The notes under the pieces: model-generated
Told to the model about the DNA's origin: nothing
What the model saw: the letters and a program-made list of their open reading frames with translations, nothing else
Databases searched by the model: none
Assembly: GCF_003436425.1 (NCBI RefSeq)
Contig: NZ_QSPK01000004.1
Span: forward strand, 10,251 to 74,250
Reading direction: 5' to 3'
DNA from: Eubacterium sp. TM05-53
GTDB lineage: Bacteria > Bacillota_I > Bacilli_A > Erysipelotrichales > Erysipelotrichaceae
Length of the DNA stretch: 64,000 nucleotides
Made by a program: the position numbers and the translations under genes
Shown: positions 35,929 through 44,567 of the stretch, piece by piece
How the letters are laid out: each line of letters starts with the position of its first letter
Numbering within the stretch: position 1 is the first letter of the stretch

Positions 35929-37797
35929 ATGAATAAGAAACAGAAGAAGATGTTAAAGCGAATTATTATTGCGAGTATCTTGTTTATTGTTATTAAAGTT
36001 GTAAAACTCCCTGAATATATTGAGATTCCTTTGTTTCTAGTGGCCTATTTAGAAATTGGGTATGATATCCTTCTAAAGGCTATTAAAGGAATTAAAAATC
36101 GTCAGGTATTTGATGAAAATTTCTTGATGGCAGTCGCAACTGTGGGAGCTATTGGCTTGAAATCTTTTGATGAAGCAACAGCTGTTATGTTGTTCTATCA
36201 GATTGGGGAATGGTTCCAGAGTTATGCGGTAGGTAAGAGTCGTAAAAATATTACGGAATTAATGGATATTCGTCCGGATTATGCCAATATTGAAGATGAA
36301 GATGGAAATTTAGAACAAGTAGATCCTGATGAAGTAGAGATTGGTACGATCATTGTGGTTAAGCCTGGTGAAAAAGTAGCTATTGATGGAATTGTTGTTG
36401 AAGGAAGTTCTACTCTAAATACAGCGGCATTAACTGGAGAAAGTTTGCCTAGAGAAGTAAGTGAAAATGATGAAGTGATTAGTGGCTGCATCAATATGAC
36501 TGGCTTATTAAAAATTAAGACGACAAAAGAATTTGGGGAGTCTACTGTATCAAAAATCTTGGATCTAGTAGAAAATGCTTCTAGTAAGAAGTCTCGTTCT
36601 GAAGCGTTTATTTCGCGTTTTGCGAGAATTTATACGCCAGCTGTATGTTACAGTGCTTTGGCCTTGTTCTTGCTTCCACCTGTATTTAATTTGGTTATGG
36701 GAAATCCAGCTGATTTTGGTACATGGCTATATCGTGCCTTAACATTCTTGGTTATTTCTTGTCCATGTGCATTGGTAATAAGTATTCCTTTGAGTTTCTT
36801 TGCCGGAATTGGTGGCGCCAGCAACCAGGGTGTCTTAGTTAAAGGCTCTAACTATTTAGAAGCTTTGGCTTCATGTAAATATGTTGTATTTGATAAAACA
36901 GGTACAATGACACAAGGTGTGTTTGAGGTAACTGGGATTCATCATGCGAATATTCCAGAAGAGAAATTATTAGAATATGCAGCTATGGCCGAAAGCTATT
37001 CTACGCATCCTATTTCTAAAAGTTTATTAAAGGCGTATGGAAATACAATTGATAAATCTCGTATTGAAAATATTGAAGAAATCAGTGGCCATGGTGTGAA
37101 AGCTATAATTGATGGAGTGCAAGTGCTTGCGGGTAATGATAAATTAATGAAGATGTATAATATTCCTTATCAAGGATGTCATTCTGTAGGTACCATTGTA
37201 CATATGGCTATTGATGGCAAATATGCAGGTCACATTGTGATTTCGGATATGTTGAAGCCACATGCCAAAGAGGCTATTGAAGCATTAAAGAAGGCTGGCA
37301 TTAAACAAACAGTCATGTTGACTGGGGATGTAAAAAGTGTGGCAGATAAAGTGGCTTCTGAATTACATATTGATAAAGTGTATTCAGAGCTGTTGCCTCA
37401 AGATAAGGTGAATAAAGTTGAAGAATTATTATCTTTAAAACAACCGAAAGAAAATCTTGCCTTTGTCGGAGATGGAATCAATGATGCTCCTGTATTATCA
37501 AGAGCTGATATTGGTATTGCGATGGGTGCTTTAGGCAGTGATGCAGCTATTGAGGCGGCAGATATTGTTTTGATGGATGATGATCCATTAAAGATTTCTA
37601 AAGCCATTAAGATCGCAAAGAAGTGTATTCATATTGTATATGAGAATATTTATTTTGCGATTGGTATTAAACTCGTTTGTTTGATTTTAGGTGCCATTGG
37701 TATTGCGAATATGTGGGTTGCGATTTTTGCGGACGTTGGCGTTATGATTATTGCCATATTAAATGCGATTCGTGCATTAAATGTTAAAAATTTGTAA
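35929..37797 (+). CDS. P1B-type ATPase exporter, zinc/cadmium/lead class
   Basis: 622 aa. Eight predicted membrane helices; the metal-binding motif SCPCALVIS in helix 6, phosphorylation motif VFDKTGTMTQG, HP motif TGDVKSVADK region and GDGINDAPVL hinge. The helix 7-8 residues AIGIKLV (Lys) and FADVGVM (Asp) define the P1B-2 (ZntA/CadA) class. It has no N-terminal metal-binding domain; a separate HMA protein is encoded just upstream. With the ArsR protein carrying a SmtB-type site, zinc detoxification is the best assignment. Confidence 0.93.
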   Translation: MNKKQKKMLKRIIIASILFIVIKVVKLPEYIEIPLFLVAYLEIGYDILLKAIKGIKNRQVFDENFLMAVATVGAIGLKSFDEATAVMLFYQIGEWFQSYAVGKSRKNITELMDIRPDYANIEDEDGNLEQVDPDEVEIGTIIVVKPGEKVAIDGIVVEGSSTLNTAALTGESLPREVSENDEVISGCINMTGLLKIKTTKEFGESTVSKILDLVENASSKKSRSEAFISRFARIYTPAVCYSALALFLLPPVFNLVMGNPADFGTWLYRALTFLVISCPCALVISIPLSFFAGIGGASNQGVLVKGSNYLEALASCKYVVFDKTGTMTQGVFEVTGIHHANIPEEKLLEYAAMAESYSTHPISKSLLKAYGNTIDKSRIENIEEISGHGVKAIIDGVQVLAGNDKLMKMYNIPYQGCHSVGTIVHMAIDGKYAGHIVISDMLKPHAKEAIEALKKAGIKQTVMLTGDVKSVADKVASELHIDKVYSELLPQDKVNKVEELLSLKQPKENLAFVGDGINDAPVLSRADIGIAMGALGSDAAIEAADIVLMDDDPLKISKAIKIAKKCIHIVYENIYFAIGIKLVCLILGAIGIANMWVAIFADVGVMIIAILNAIRALNVKNL

Positions 37798-37822
37798 GGA
37801 AATCTTAGAATTTCCTTATTTT
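37796..37822 (+). terminator. Terminator after the exporter gene
   Basis: AAGGAAAT / ATTTCCTT stem with loop CTTAGA-type and a short T-rich tail; overlaps the stop codon. Confidence 0.6.
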
Positions 37823-37884
37823 CATATTGTGTTAAATTTGTTTTAGTTGTATCTTTGTCTTGTACGCAGAAAAGGAGATTCGAG

Positions 37885-38754
37885 ATGCAGGAATTAAAAC
37901 CAATTAAAGAAGGAAAAGTACGTGAGATTTACGACAATGGGGACAACCTTATTATGGTTGCGACAGATCGTATCAGTTGTTTTGATGTAATTCTAAATAA
38001 TGAAGTTACAAAAAAGGGAACTGTTTTAACACAGATGTCAAAATTCTGGTTTGACTATACAAGTGATATTTTACCTAATCACATGATTAGTGTAGATACA
38101 AAGGATATGCCAGAATATTTCCAACAAGAAAAATTTGAAGGAAAATCAATGTTATGTCGTAAATTGAACATGCTTCCAATCGAATGTATTGTTCGTGGTT
38201 ACATCACAGGTAGTGGATGGGCTAGCTACAAAGAAACAGGAAAGGTTTGTGGTATTGAACTTCCAGAAGGATTAAAAGAATCACAACAACTTCCAGAACC
38301 AATTTATACACCTAGTACAAAGGCTGAAATTGGTGATCACGATGAAAACATTTCTTTTGAACAAAGTATTGCACATTTAGAAAAACACTTCCCAGGACAT
38401 GGTGAAGAGTATGCGACTAAGATCAAAGATTGCACAATTGCTTTATATAAAAAATGTGCTGAGTATGCCTTAAGCAAAGGAATTATTATTGCGGATACAA
38501 AATTTGAATTTGGTTTAGACGAAAATGGAAATATCGTTATTGGTGATGAAATGTTGACTCCTGATAGTTCTCGTTTCTGGCCTGCAGACGGATATGAAGC
38601 TGGTCATTCACAACCATCATTTGACAAACAATTTGCGCGTGACTGGCTAAAGGCAAATCCAGACAATGACTGGACACTTCCTCAAGAGATTGTGGATAAG
38701 ACAATTGAAAAATATCTTCAAGCTTACACAATGTTGACAGGGAAAACATTATAA
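37885..38754 (+). CDS. purC: Phosphoribosylaminoimidazole-succinocarboxamide synthase (SAICAR synthase)
   Basis: 289 aa, the long form of PurC. Conserved GKVREIYDNGD, ATDRISCFDV, ECIVRGYITGSGWASYK, IADTKFEFG and DEMLTPDSSRFWP are all seen. It joins aspartate to CAIR in purine synthesis. The ATG at 37885 has AAAGGAG 9 nt upstream; the earlier in-frame start is not supported. It lies 15 kb from the other pur genes and appears monocistronic between a zinc exporter and a broken ATPase gene. No purine riboswitch is apparent in its short leader. Confidence 0.95.
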   Translation: MQELKPIKEGKVREIYDNGDNLIMVATDRISCFDVILNNEVTKKGTVLTQMSKFWFDYTSDILPNHMISVDTKDMPEYFQQEKFEGKSMLCRKLNMLPIECIVRGYITGSGWASYKETGKVCGIELPEGLKESQQLPEPIYTPSTKAEIGDHDENISFEQSIAHLEKHFPGHGEEYATKIKDCTIALYKKCAEYALSKGIIIADTKFEFGLDENGNIVIGDEMLTPDSSRFWPADGYEAGHSQPSFDKQFARDWLKANPDNDWTLPQEIVDKTIEKYLQAYTMLTGKTL

Positions 38755-38761
38755 TTAAGAG

Positions 38762-38797
38762 ATACCCATAAGTTGAATGCTTATGGGTAATTTTTTT
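38762..38797 (+). terminator. purC terminator
   Basis: ACCCATAAG / CTTATGGGT perfect stem, seven-base loop, then AATTTTTTT. The 33-bp repeats begin at its last T. Confidence 0.9.
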
Positions 38798-38894
38798 GAA
38801 AACTGTATTTTTTGATGTCTAAATATATTTGAAAACCGTAAAATATGATGTTAATAATCACTTGAAAACCGGAGGGAGCTATGTTTAAAAGAAA
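38796..38894 (+). repeat. Three tandem repeats with exact 33-bp period before a broken ATPase gene
   Basis: TTGAAAAC(C/T)G begins at 38796, 38829 and 38862, each step exactly 33 bp. In all three units an ATG occurs at offset 19; in the third it is the start codon (38881) of the DUF4143 ATPase remnant. So both period and placement over the start codon match the array at 26114 although the primary sequence differs. Confidence 0.85.
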
Positions 38895-39182
38895 AATTGA
38901 ATCCTATTTAGAAACATATTTGAATAGTGATGAGATTCAAATTATTATGATCGTAGAAAAGTTGGAGAAGTGGATTATTTGATCGATGATTATTCGACTT
39001 TAAGTGTCATCCCTATTGAAATAAAATCGGGACGAGATGGCTATGAATTTAGTGCATTAAAAAAAGTAATTGCAGCCCAAGAGAATAGAAGTCAAAAAGG
39101 ATATGTATTCTCAAATGATAGAATCGTTAAGGAAGAAAAGAATATAGTGTATATGCCAATATACTATATTATGTTTGTGTGA
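38881..39182 (+). pseudogene. AAA+ ATPase/DUF4143 gene with large internal deletion
   Basis: The first 22 codons (MFKRKIESYLETYLNSDE) look like the N-terminus of an AAA ATPase of this family, with ribosome site GGAGGGAG upstream. The frame then stops at 38980. From 38946 a different frame encodes the family's C-terminal end: RRKVGEVDYLIDD, then VIPIEIKSGRDGYEF, to a stop at 39180. Walker A and B and roughly 300 residues in between are gone. Two ends retained with the middle lost indicates an internal deletion with frameshift. Confidence 0.8.
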
Positions 39183-39308
39183 CGAAATGATGGATATCCA
39201 TAAGTTGAAAGCTGAGAAAGACATATTTAAAAGAATAAATAAAATTTATTTGGAACACTTTTTTTCTTGGTAAAAGTCATGTATGATTCATTTAGCGAGG
39301 ATATATAT

Positions 39309-41123
39309 ATGAATGATTTAGATGATAATAGACTAGATATACTTTTTGAAATGTTGGCGGAAAGTTTAAAACAAGAACAGAATGAAAAATCATATGATGT
39401 GATGTTTCCTAAAGTATTTAAAAAGTATTTTGATATTCACAATGATGAAGTAAATTATGAATTTTATTATAGTTCAATGACAACAATAATTGATGAAATA
39501 AGAAATCGAAGAAAAAATGGAAAAATTACTTTCAGGGATTACGCAATATGTTTGTTGATTGACGAAATTGAGTGGTTGGCCAAAAGAGATAAGAAGCCAG
39601 TCGATTTTTTGGAATCGATATTTGCCTTAGATTTTATGTATATATTGTCTTATGGTTTATATCACGATGAAAAATATGAGGATAAAATCATACAGGGCTT
39701 TAAAGAAATATTAGATACAAGTAAAATTTGCCAAGAAAGCTATTTATCTTTTTGTCACCAACAAACACAAGACTTCTTTCCAAAATCGTTTACATCCGAT
39801 TCCTTTTATAACATTCCTATTGTAATGTCTGTAGTAGATCATTTGGATGATACAATCATTTCGAAGCGAGTAAAAAAACTATTGTTAGATAATACAGATG
39901 TAAATTATTCGGATTTACCAAGCATAAATAAAAAACACATTGAATGGTATATAGATGATATGTATTCAGACTCATACGTGTTTTCGAATATACATGAATT
40001 TGCGGTAGTCTTTGTATTAGATTATATTAAGGATAAAGAATTTATTGCACCATTCTCAGGATTTGTACAAGTGTTTAGTTGCTGGACGAATGATTTGTTT
40101 CTGATAAACAATAATGAACTTAGAACTGAAACGGATGCACTATTTTTTCTAGATGTGCCTAAGGAAGAAAAACAAGAGATAATCCGAAAAAATAATGAAT
40201 GTATTGATGAAACCATGGATATTCACAAGCATGGCGATTATATTCCAGGAAGTCGTTGCATTTTGTTTGAACAGGCAAAAATTTTTGATGCTCTTTATTT
40301 TGGGTTTAAAGAAACGGAAGAATTAATTCGAAAACATAGAGATAAGATTGTGATATATATAAACTCGATAACGAATGAAAAGGTGAAATTCTATGAATAT
40401 CCATTTGAGTTAAGAAAAGCAATCATTCAAAGTGCGGCTTGGATTTACGAAATGGTGGATAATGAAAGAAATATGGTAAATCATGTTTATCATATAGAAT
40501 ATAATGACAAGGAAAATGAGATAAAGAATTTAAAGTGTGAAATTGAAAGCTTAAAAGAAGAAAAAGAGACATTAAGTATTCAAAATAAAGAACTAGAGAA
40601 TAGAATCCAAATTGTTGAATCAAAGAGTAAAGAGATATTGAATAAAGAGTTGTATAAGAATACGAAAGCATACAAACAAGAGATTTCGAAAATCAACAAA
40701 GAATTAGAAAAACAAAAAGAACATATTATTACTTTACAGAATGAAAAAGCTGAATTGAATAAACTACGTGAATTATTGTTTTCACTACAAGGAAATGAAG
40801 AAGAATGTATTGTTGAGGATACAGATATTTCTTTAAATCAATTGATCATGAATAAGACGATTTTATTTGTTGGGGGACACATAAATCTAGTAAATAAACT
40901 TAAAAAGAAATTTCCTCAAATACGATATATTTCTACAGATGATTCAATTAAGGATAATAAAATAAAAGGTGCAGATTATGTTTTCTTTTATTACGAATAT
41001 CTGAATCATGGATTATATTATCAAGTCATGAATGCATGTATACGATATAATATTCCTTGGGATTATATAAAAGGAACAAACGTCGATTATTTGGAAAACT
41101 TCATGATTTCCAAATTAAAATAA
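39309..41123 (+). CDS. Large helical protein with coiled coil and C-terminal DUF2325 domain
   Basis: 604 aa from the ATG at 39309 (AGGA 9 nt before). Residues ~1-410 are a predominantly helical, acidic domain I do not recognise; ~425-525 is a coiled coil (KNLKCEIESLKEEKETLS onward); ~530-604 is DUF2325 (ILFVGGHINLVNKL, GADYVFFYYEYLNHGLYYQV). DUF2325 usually occurs as a ~100-aa protein, so this is a multi-domain architecture. No signal peptide or membrane helix. It is a lone gene with its own UUCG terminator in an accessory stretch; function unknown, a defence or stress role is only a guess. Confidence 0.75.
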   Translation: MNDLDDNRLDILFEMLAESLKQEQNEKSYDVMFPKVFKKYFDIHNDEVNYEFYYSSMTTIIDEIRNRRKNGKITFRDYAICLLIDEIEWLAKRDKKPVDFLESIFALDFMYILSYGLYHDEKYEDKIIQGFKEILDTSKICQESYLSFCHQQTQDFFPKSFTSDSFYNIPIVMSVVDHLDDTIISKRVKKLLLDNTDVNYSDLPSINKKHIEWYIDDMYSDSYVFSNIHEFAVVFVLDYIKDKEFIAPFSGFVQVFSCWTNDLFLINNNELRTETDALFFLDVPKEEKQEIIRKNNECIDETMDIHKHGDYIPGSRCILFEQAKIFDALYFGFKETEELIRKHRDKIVIYINSITNEKVKFYEYPFELRKAIIQSAAWIYEMVDNERNMVNHVYHIEYNDKENEIKNLKCEIESLKEEKETLSIQNKELENRIQIVESKSKEILNKELYKNTKAYKQEISKINKELEKQKEHIITLQNEKAELNKLRELLFSLQGNEEECIVEDTDISLNQLIMNKTILFVGGHINLVNKLKKKFPQIRYISTDDSIKDNKIKGADYVFFYYEYLNHGLYYQVMNACIRYNIPWDYIKGTNVDYLENFMISKLK

Positions 41124-41146
41124 GTTCTCTTCGGAGAACTTTTTTC
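41122..41146 (+). terminator. Terminator with UUCG tetraloop
   Basis: AAGTTCTC-TTCG-GAGAACTT followed by TTTTT; directly after the DUF2325 gene. From 41147 to 41238 no gene is seen. Confidence 0.9.
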
Positions 41147-41238
41147 TTGTGTTTCATTGAAATGTGTGGCTTGCTATGTTTAAATGAGGAATAGATATTA
41201 AAAAATAATAATTATTGAATATATATGGTGAGGAAAAT

Positions 41239-41871
41239 ATGAAACAAGGTGTATTTATAACATTTGAAGGAAATGATGGATCAGGAAAAACAACCGTGTG
41301 TAAAGCGGTACAAGAAGAATTAATCAAAATGGGATATGATTGTATCTATACAAGAGAACCTGGAGGAAGCAAGATTGCTGAATCTATTCGTAATATATTA
41401 TTAGATGTAAATAATACGGAGATGGATGATCGTACAGAAGCCTTATTATATGCGGCAAGTCGTAGACAACATTTAAAAGAAGTAGTTCTTCCGGCATTAG
41501 AAAATAAGAAGATCGTATTGTGTGATCGCTTCATTGATTCAAGTTTAGCTTATCAAGGAATTGCCCGCGGTATTGGGTTAAAAGAAGTGTGGGATATCAA
41601 TCAATTTGCAATCGATGGGTGTATGCCAGAAAAGACATTGTTTTTATCTGTTAGTGTAGAAACGGGCAAAAAAAGAATGAATCTTCGTGGTGATTTAAAT
41701 CGTTTGGATCAAGAAGAAAGTTCATTCCATAAAGCTGTACGCCAAGGCTATGAAACACTAGTGTCTATGTATCCAGAGCGTATTGAAGTCATTGATGCCG
41801 AGCCTTGCAAAGAGGAAGTATTAAAAAGTGCCATGGACTGTGTTTTAAAGGTTATTAAAGAATATGAATAA
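41239..41871 (+). CDS. tmk: Thymidylate kinase
   Basis: 210 aa. P-loop ITFEGNDGSGKTT at the N-terminus, the DR(F) motif VLCDRFIDSSLAYQG and the LID region (MNLRGDLNRLDQEESSFH). Converts dTMP to dTDP. ATG at 41239 with TGAGGA 7 nt upstream. It heads a tightly overlapping operon tmk-holB-ricT-rsmI, a conserved order in Firmicutes. Confidence 0.96.
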   Translation: MKQGVFITFEGNDGSGKTTVCKAVQEELIKMGYDCIYTREPGGSKIAESIRNILLDVNNTEMDDRTEALLYAASRRQHLKEVVLPALENKKIVLCDRFIDSSLAYQGIARGIGLKEVWDINQFAIDGCMPEKTLFLSVSVETGKKRMNLRGDLNRLDQEESSFHKAVRQGYETLVSMYPERIEVIDAEPCKEEVLKSAMDCVLKVIKEYE

Positions 41872-42778
41872 AGAGTATTTAAAAAAGGCACAGCCAATCG
41901 TTTATCAGACATTGTCAAATGCTTTAAAGAATCAAAGAGTGGCGAACGCCTATTTATTTCATGGACCTAAAGGTTCGAGTAAATTAGAAACAGCCGTCTT
42001 ATTTGCGCAAAGCATTGTATGCGAACATACAGATGTGGATGGTTTTGCATGTCAAGAATGTGAAACTTGTAAGCGAATTGAAAATGAAGAGTCTTTAGAT
42101 TATATGATCGTATCGAATGATCGAATAAAGAAGAAAGATATTGTAGATTTACAGGCGTTCTTTGAATCCACTAGTGCCGGAAAACAAAATGCTCGAATCT
42201 ATATTCTAGATCATTATGATAAGGCTACACCGGATGCTTCAAATAGTTTGTTGAAGTTTTTAGAGGAGCCAAGTGAAGGGATTTATGGTATATTAATTGC
42301 GGATGAAAAGTCCAATGTATTACCGACTATCCAATCTAGATGTCAGGCTATTCATTTTAAGCCTGAAAGTTGTGAGCATGCATTGCTTGAAAATACAAGT
42401 GAAGAAAATGCGAAGATGCTTGCAGAATCTGGATATACATATGATAAGGCCATTGAATTATTGGCTTTACCTGATTTTGAAGAATTGAAACAAATTGCAT
42501 TTGATTATATTGAACATGCATCTTCTTTTGCACAAATTGAAAAGATGCAGACAAATGTGTTTGTGAATAAATCAGATCGTATGAATAAGGATTGGATACA
42601 GTTGTGGATTCAGTGGGTTTTATTCTATGTAAAAAATGACAGGGTAAATGTACCTTTAGAAAAAAAAGTAAAACTATATTCGATTTTAGTTGAAAATATG
42701 GACATGTTATATCGACCAGTCGATTTAGGTTTATTTATGGATAAGCTTTATTATGATATTAGGAAGGCTGTGATTTAG
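41864..42778 (+). CDS. holB: DNA polymerase III delta-prime subunit
   Basis: 304 aa clamp-loader subunit. AYLFHGPKGSSKLETA is the degenerate P-loop, the zinc site is CEHTDVDGFACQECETC, and NSLLKFLEEPSEG with QSRCQAIHF are the SRC-type motifs. It overlaps tmk by 8 bases and ricT by 1. Confidence 0.93.
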   Translation: MNKEYLKKAQPIVYQTLSNALKNQRVANAYLFHGPKGSSKLETAVLFAQSIVCEHTDVDGFACQECETCKRIENEESLDYMIVSNDRIKKKDIVDLQAFFESTSAGKQNARIYILDHYDKATPDASNSLLKFLEEPSEGIYGILIADEKSNVLPTIQSRCQAIHFKPESCEHALLENTSEENAKMLAESGYTYDKAIELLALPDFEELKQIAFDYIEHASSFAQIEKMQTNVFVNKSDRMNKDWIQLWIQWVLFYVKNDRVNVPLEKKVKLYSILVENMDMLYRPVDLGLFMDKLYYDIRKAVI

Positions 42779-43611
42779 TGAATACAGAAGGAAAAGCAAC
42801 ATATAAATATATTGTTTATATACAGTTTGAAGAATCAAAAAAAGCCTACACTTTCGGTTCAAATGTAAAATACTATACAAATGATATCGTTGTTGTAGAA
42901 ACAGTACGTGGACAAGAATTAGGAAAGGTTTGTGTTCCTACCGTTGATTTTGATGCTTCCAAAGTAAAAGGAGATATTAAGCCGGTATTGCGTAAGGCAA
43001 CACCAGAAGATATTAAGTGTAAAGAAGAAAATGTAGAAAGAGCTAAAGAAGCTATGAAGATTTGTCACGAGTGTGTCGCAAATTTGAAGTTGGATATGCA
43101 TTTAATTAGTTCTGAATATACATTGGATCGTACGAAAGTCATCTTTACATATGTGTCGGATGATCGTGTGGATTTTAGACAACTATTGAAAGATTTAGCA
43201 CAACACTTGCATTGTCGTATCGAGTTAAGACAAGTGGGTCCAAGAAACAAGGCTAAAATTGTCGGTGGAATTGGAAACTGTGGTATGGAGTGCTGCTGCT
43301 CAAGATTTATGTCAGATTTTGATACCGTATCTATCAATATGGCAAAAAACCAATTGTTGGCATTGAATATTCAAAAGTTGAGTGGACAGTGTGGAAAACT
43401 AATGTGTTGTTTACGTTTTGAGAATGAAGAATATACACGAATGCGTAAGGATTTGCCAAAAATCAATTCAACTGTGACATATAAAGATAAAAAGTATCGT
43501 ATTTCAAGTATGAATGTTCTTCAAAAGCAGGCTAAGTTAGAGAACAAAGAAGAAGTCTTATTTGTGGATTTCAAAGAATTGTGGCCAGACAAGGAATTAA
43601 ATAATGATTAG
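42778..43611 (+). CDS. ricT: PSP1-domain protein RicT (YaaT)
   Basis: 277 aa, GTG start overlapping the holB stop (TAGTG). Carries the PSP1 domain and the family's Cys-rich clusters NCGMECCCSRF and GQCGKLMCC, which in B. subtilis help bind iron-sulfur clusters in the RicA-RicF-RicT (Y) complex that modulates RNase Y activity. yabA, which often follows, is absent here and rsmI comes next. Confidence 0.92.
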   Translation: MNTEGKATYKYIVYIQFEESKKAYTFGSNVKYYTNDIVVVETVRGQELGKVCVPTVDFDASKVKGDIKPVLRKATPEDIKCKEENVERAKEAMKICHECVANLKLDMHLISSEYTLDRTKVIFTYVSDDRVDFRQLLKDLAQHLHCRIELRQVGPRNKAKIVGGIGNCGMECCCSRFMSDFDTVSINMAKNQLLALNIQKLSGQCGKLMCCLRFENEEYTRMRKDLPKINSTVTYKDKKYRISSMNVLQKQAKLENKEEVLFVDFKELWPDKELNND

Positions 43612-44449
43612 ACAGAAGAGTTTTGAATCGAATACTTCCACCTTGTATTTGGTTCCTACACCTATTGGAAACTTACAGGAAATGACACCAAGAGCTTTGG
43701 ACATTCTAAAAGAAGTGAGTGTCATTGCAGCTGAGGATACGCGTAACACAAAAAAACTTTTAATGGCTTACGGCATTGATACGATGTTGATGTCTCATCA
43801 TGAGCATAACCAACAAACAAGTATTCCTAAAATTATTGAACGTTTAGAGAATGGAGAAGATGTTGCGGTAGTATCGGATGCAGGTTATCCTTTGGTTTCG
43901 GATCCAGGACAGAAATTGGTTCAAGAAACAATTTCACATGGATTTAATGTGGTTTCTGTTTCAGGTGCCAACGCAGCTATGAATGCATTGGTTGCGAGTG
44001 GATTGAGTTGTTATCATTATTTGTTCTATGGTTTTTTAGACAATAAGAGTTCAAAAAGAAAGAAACAGCTAGAAGAAATAAAAACTATTCCTTATACAAC
44101 AATTTTCTATGAAGCGCCTCATCGTATTGAAGATACTTTGCAGGATATGTTAGAAGTGTTGGGAAATCGTCAAATGTGCTTGGCTAGAGAACTAACAAAA
44201 GTGCATGAAGAATATATTCGTGGAACCATTGAAGAAGTGTTAGAAGTGGCTTCTACTTGTAAAGGTGAAATGGTTATTGTCATGGATGGCTTTAAACAAG
44301 ATGAAGTTGTATTTGACATGTATACAGCCATTACGAAAGTGGATGAATATATCGAATCTGGAATGCGAACAAAGGAAGCTATCGGTTTGGTTGCCAAAGA
44401 AATGGCTTGTAAAAAGAATGAATTATATGAAGCTTATCATAAAAGATAG
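43604..44449 (+). CDS. rsmI: 16S rRNA (cytidine-1402-2'-O)-methyltransferase
   Basis: 281 aa tetrapyrrole-methylase fold. LYLVPTPIGNLQEMTPRALD, AAEDTRNTKKLL, VSDAGYPLVSDPGQ and YEAPHRIEDTL are diagnostic. Overlaps ricT by 8 bases; last gene of the tmk operon, with a terminator overlapping its end. Confidence 0.95.
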   Translation: MIRQKSFESNTSTLYLVPTPIGNLQEMTPRALDILKEVSVIAAEDTRNTKKLLMAYGIDTMLMSHHEHNQQTSIPKIIERLENGEDVAVVSDAGYPLVSDPGQKLVQETISHGFNVVSVSGANAAMNALVASGLSCYHYLFYGFLDNKSSKRKKQLEEIKTIPYTTIFYEAPHRIEDTLQDMLEVLGNRQMCLARELTKVHEEYIRGTIEEVLEVASTCKGEMVIVMDGFKQDEVVFDMYTAITKVDEYIESGMRTKEAIGLVAKEMACKKNELYEAYHKR

Positions 44450-44459
44450 GCTTTTTTTG
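44430..44459 (+). terminator. Terminator of the tmk-rsmI operon
   Basis: AAGCTTATC / GATAGGCTT stem (one G-T pair region) with T-run; the rsmI stop is inside the hairpin. Confidence 0.7.
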
Positions 44460-44482
44460 TTTTATATAAAGCATAATTAATT

Positions 44483-44537
44483 GTTTCAGAAAATTAAATG
44501 AAAAAGTAATTGAATACGTTTCAGAAAATACTATAAT
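44483..44537 (+). promoter_or_regulatory. Promoter and repeated operator of the first peptide-binding lipoprotein
   Basis: -35 TTGAAT (44510-44515), 16-nt spacer, -10 TATAAT (44532-44537). GTTTCAGAAAAT occurs twice, at 44483 and 44518, 35 bp apart; the second copy fills the promoter spacer. A repressor bound to the pair could shut the promoter; the nearby DeoR-type regulator is a candidate. Confidence 0.5.
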
Positions 44538-44567
44538 AGGTTACATAAAAAGAGAAGAGGAAGAATT

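Noticed and set aside
37798-37884. Purine riboswitch upstream of purC
   Set aside because: Leader is short and lacks the conserved junction sequences; only the preceding gene's terminator is seen.
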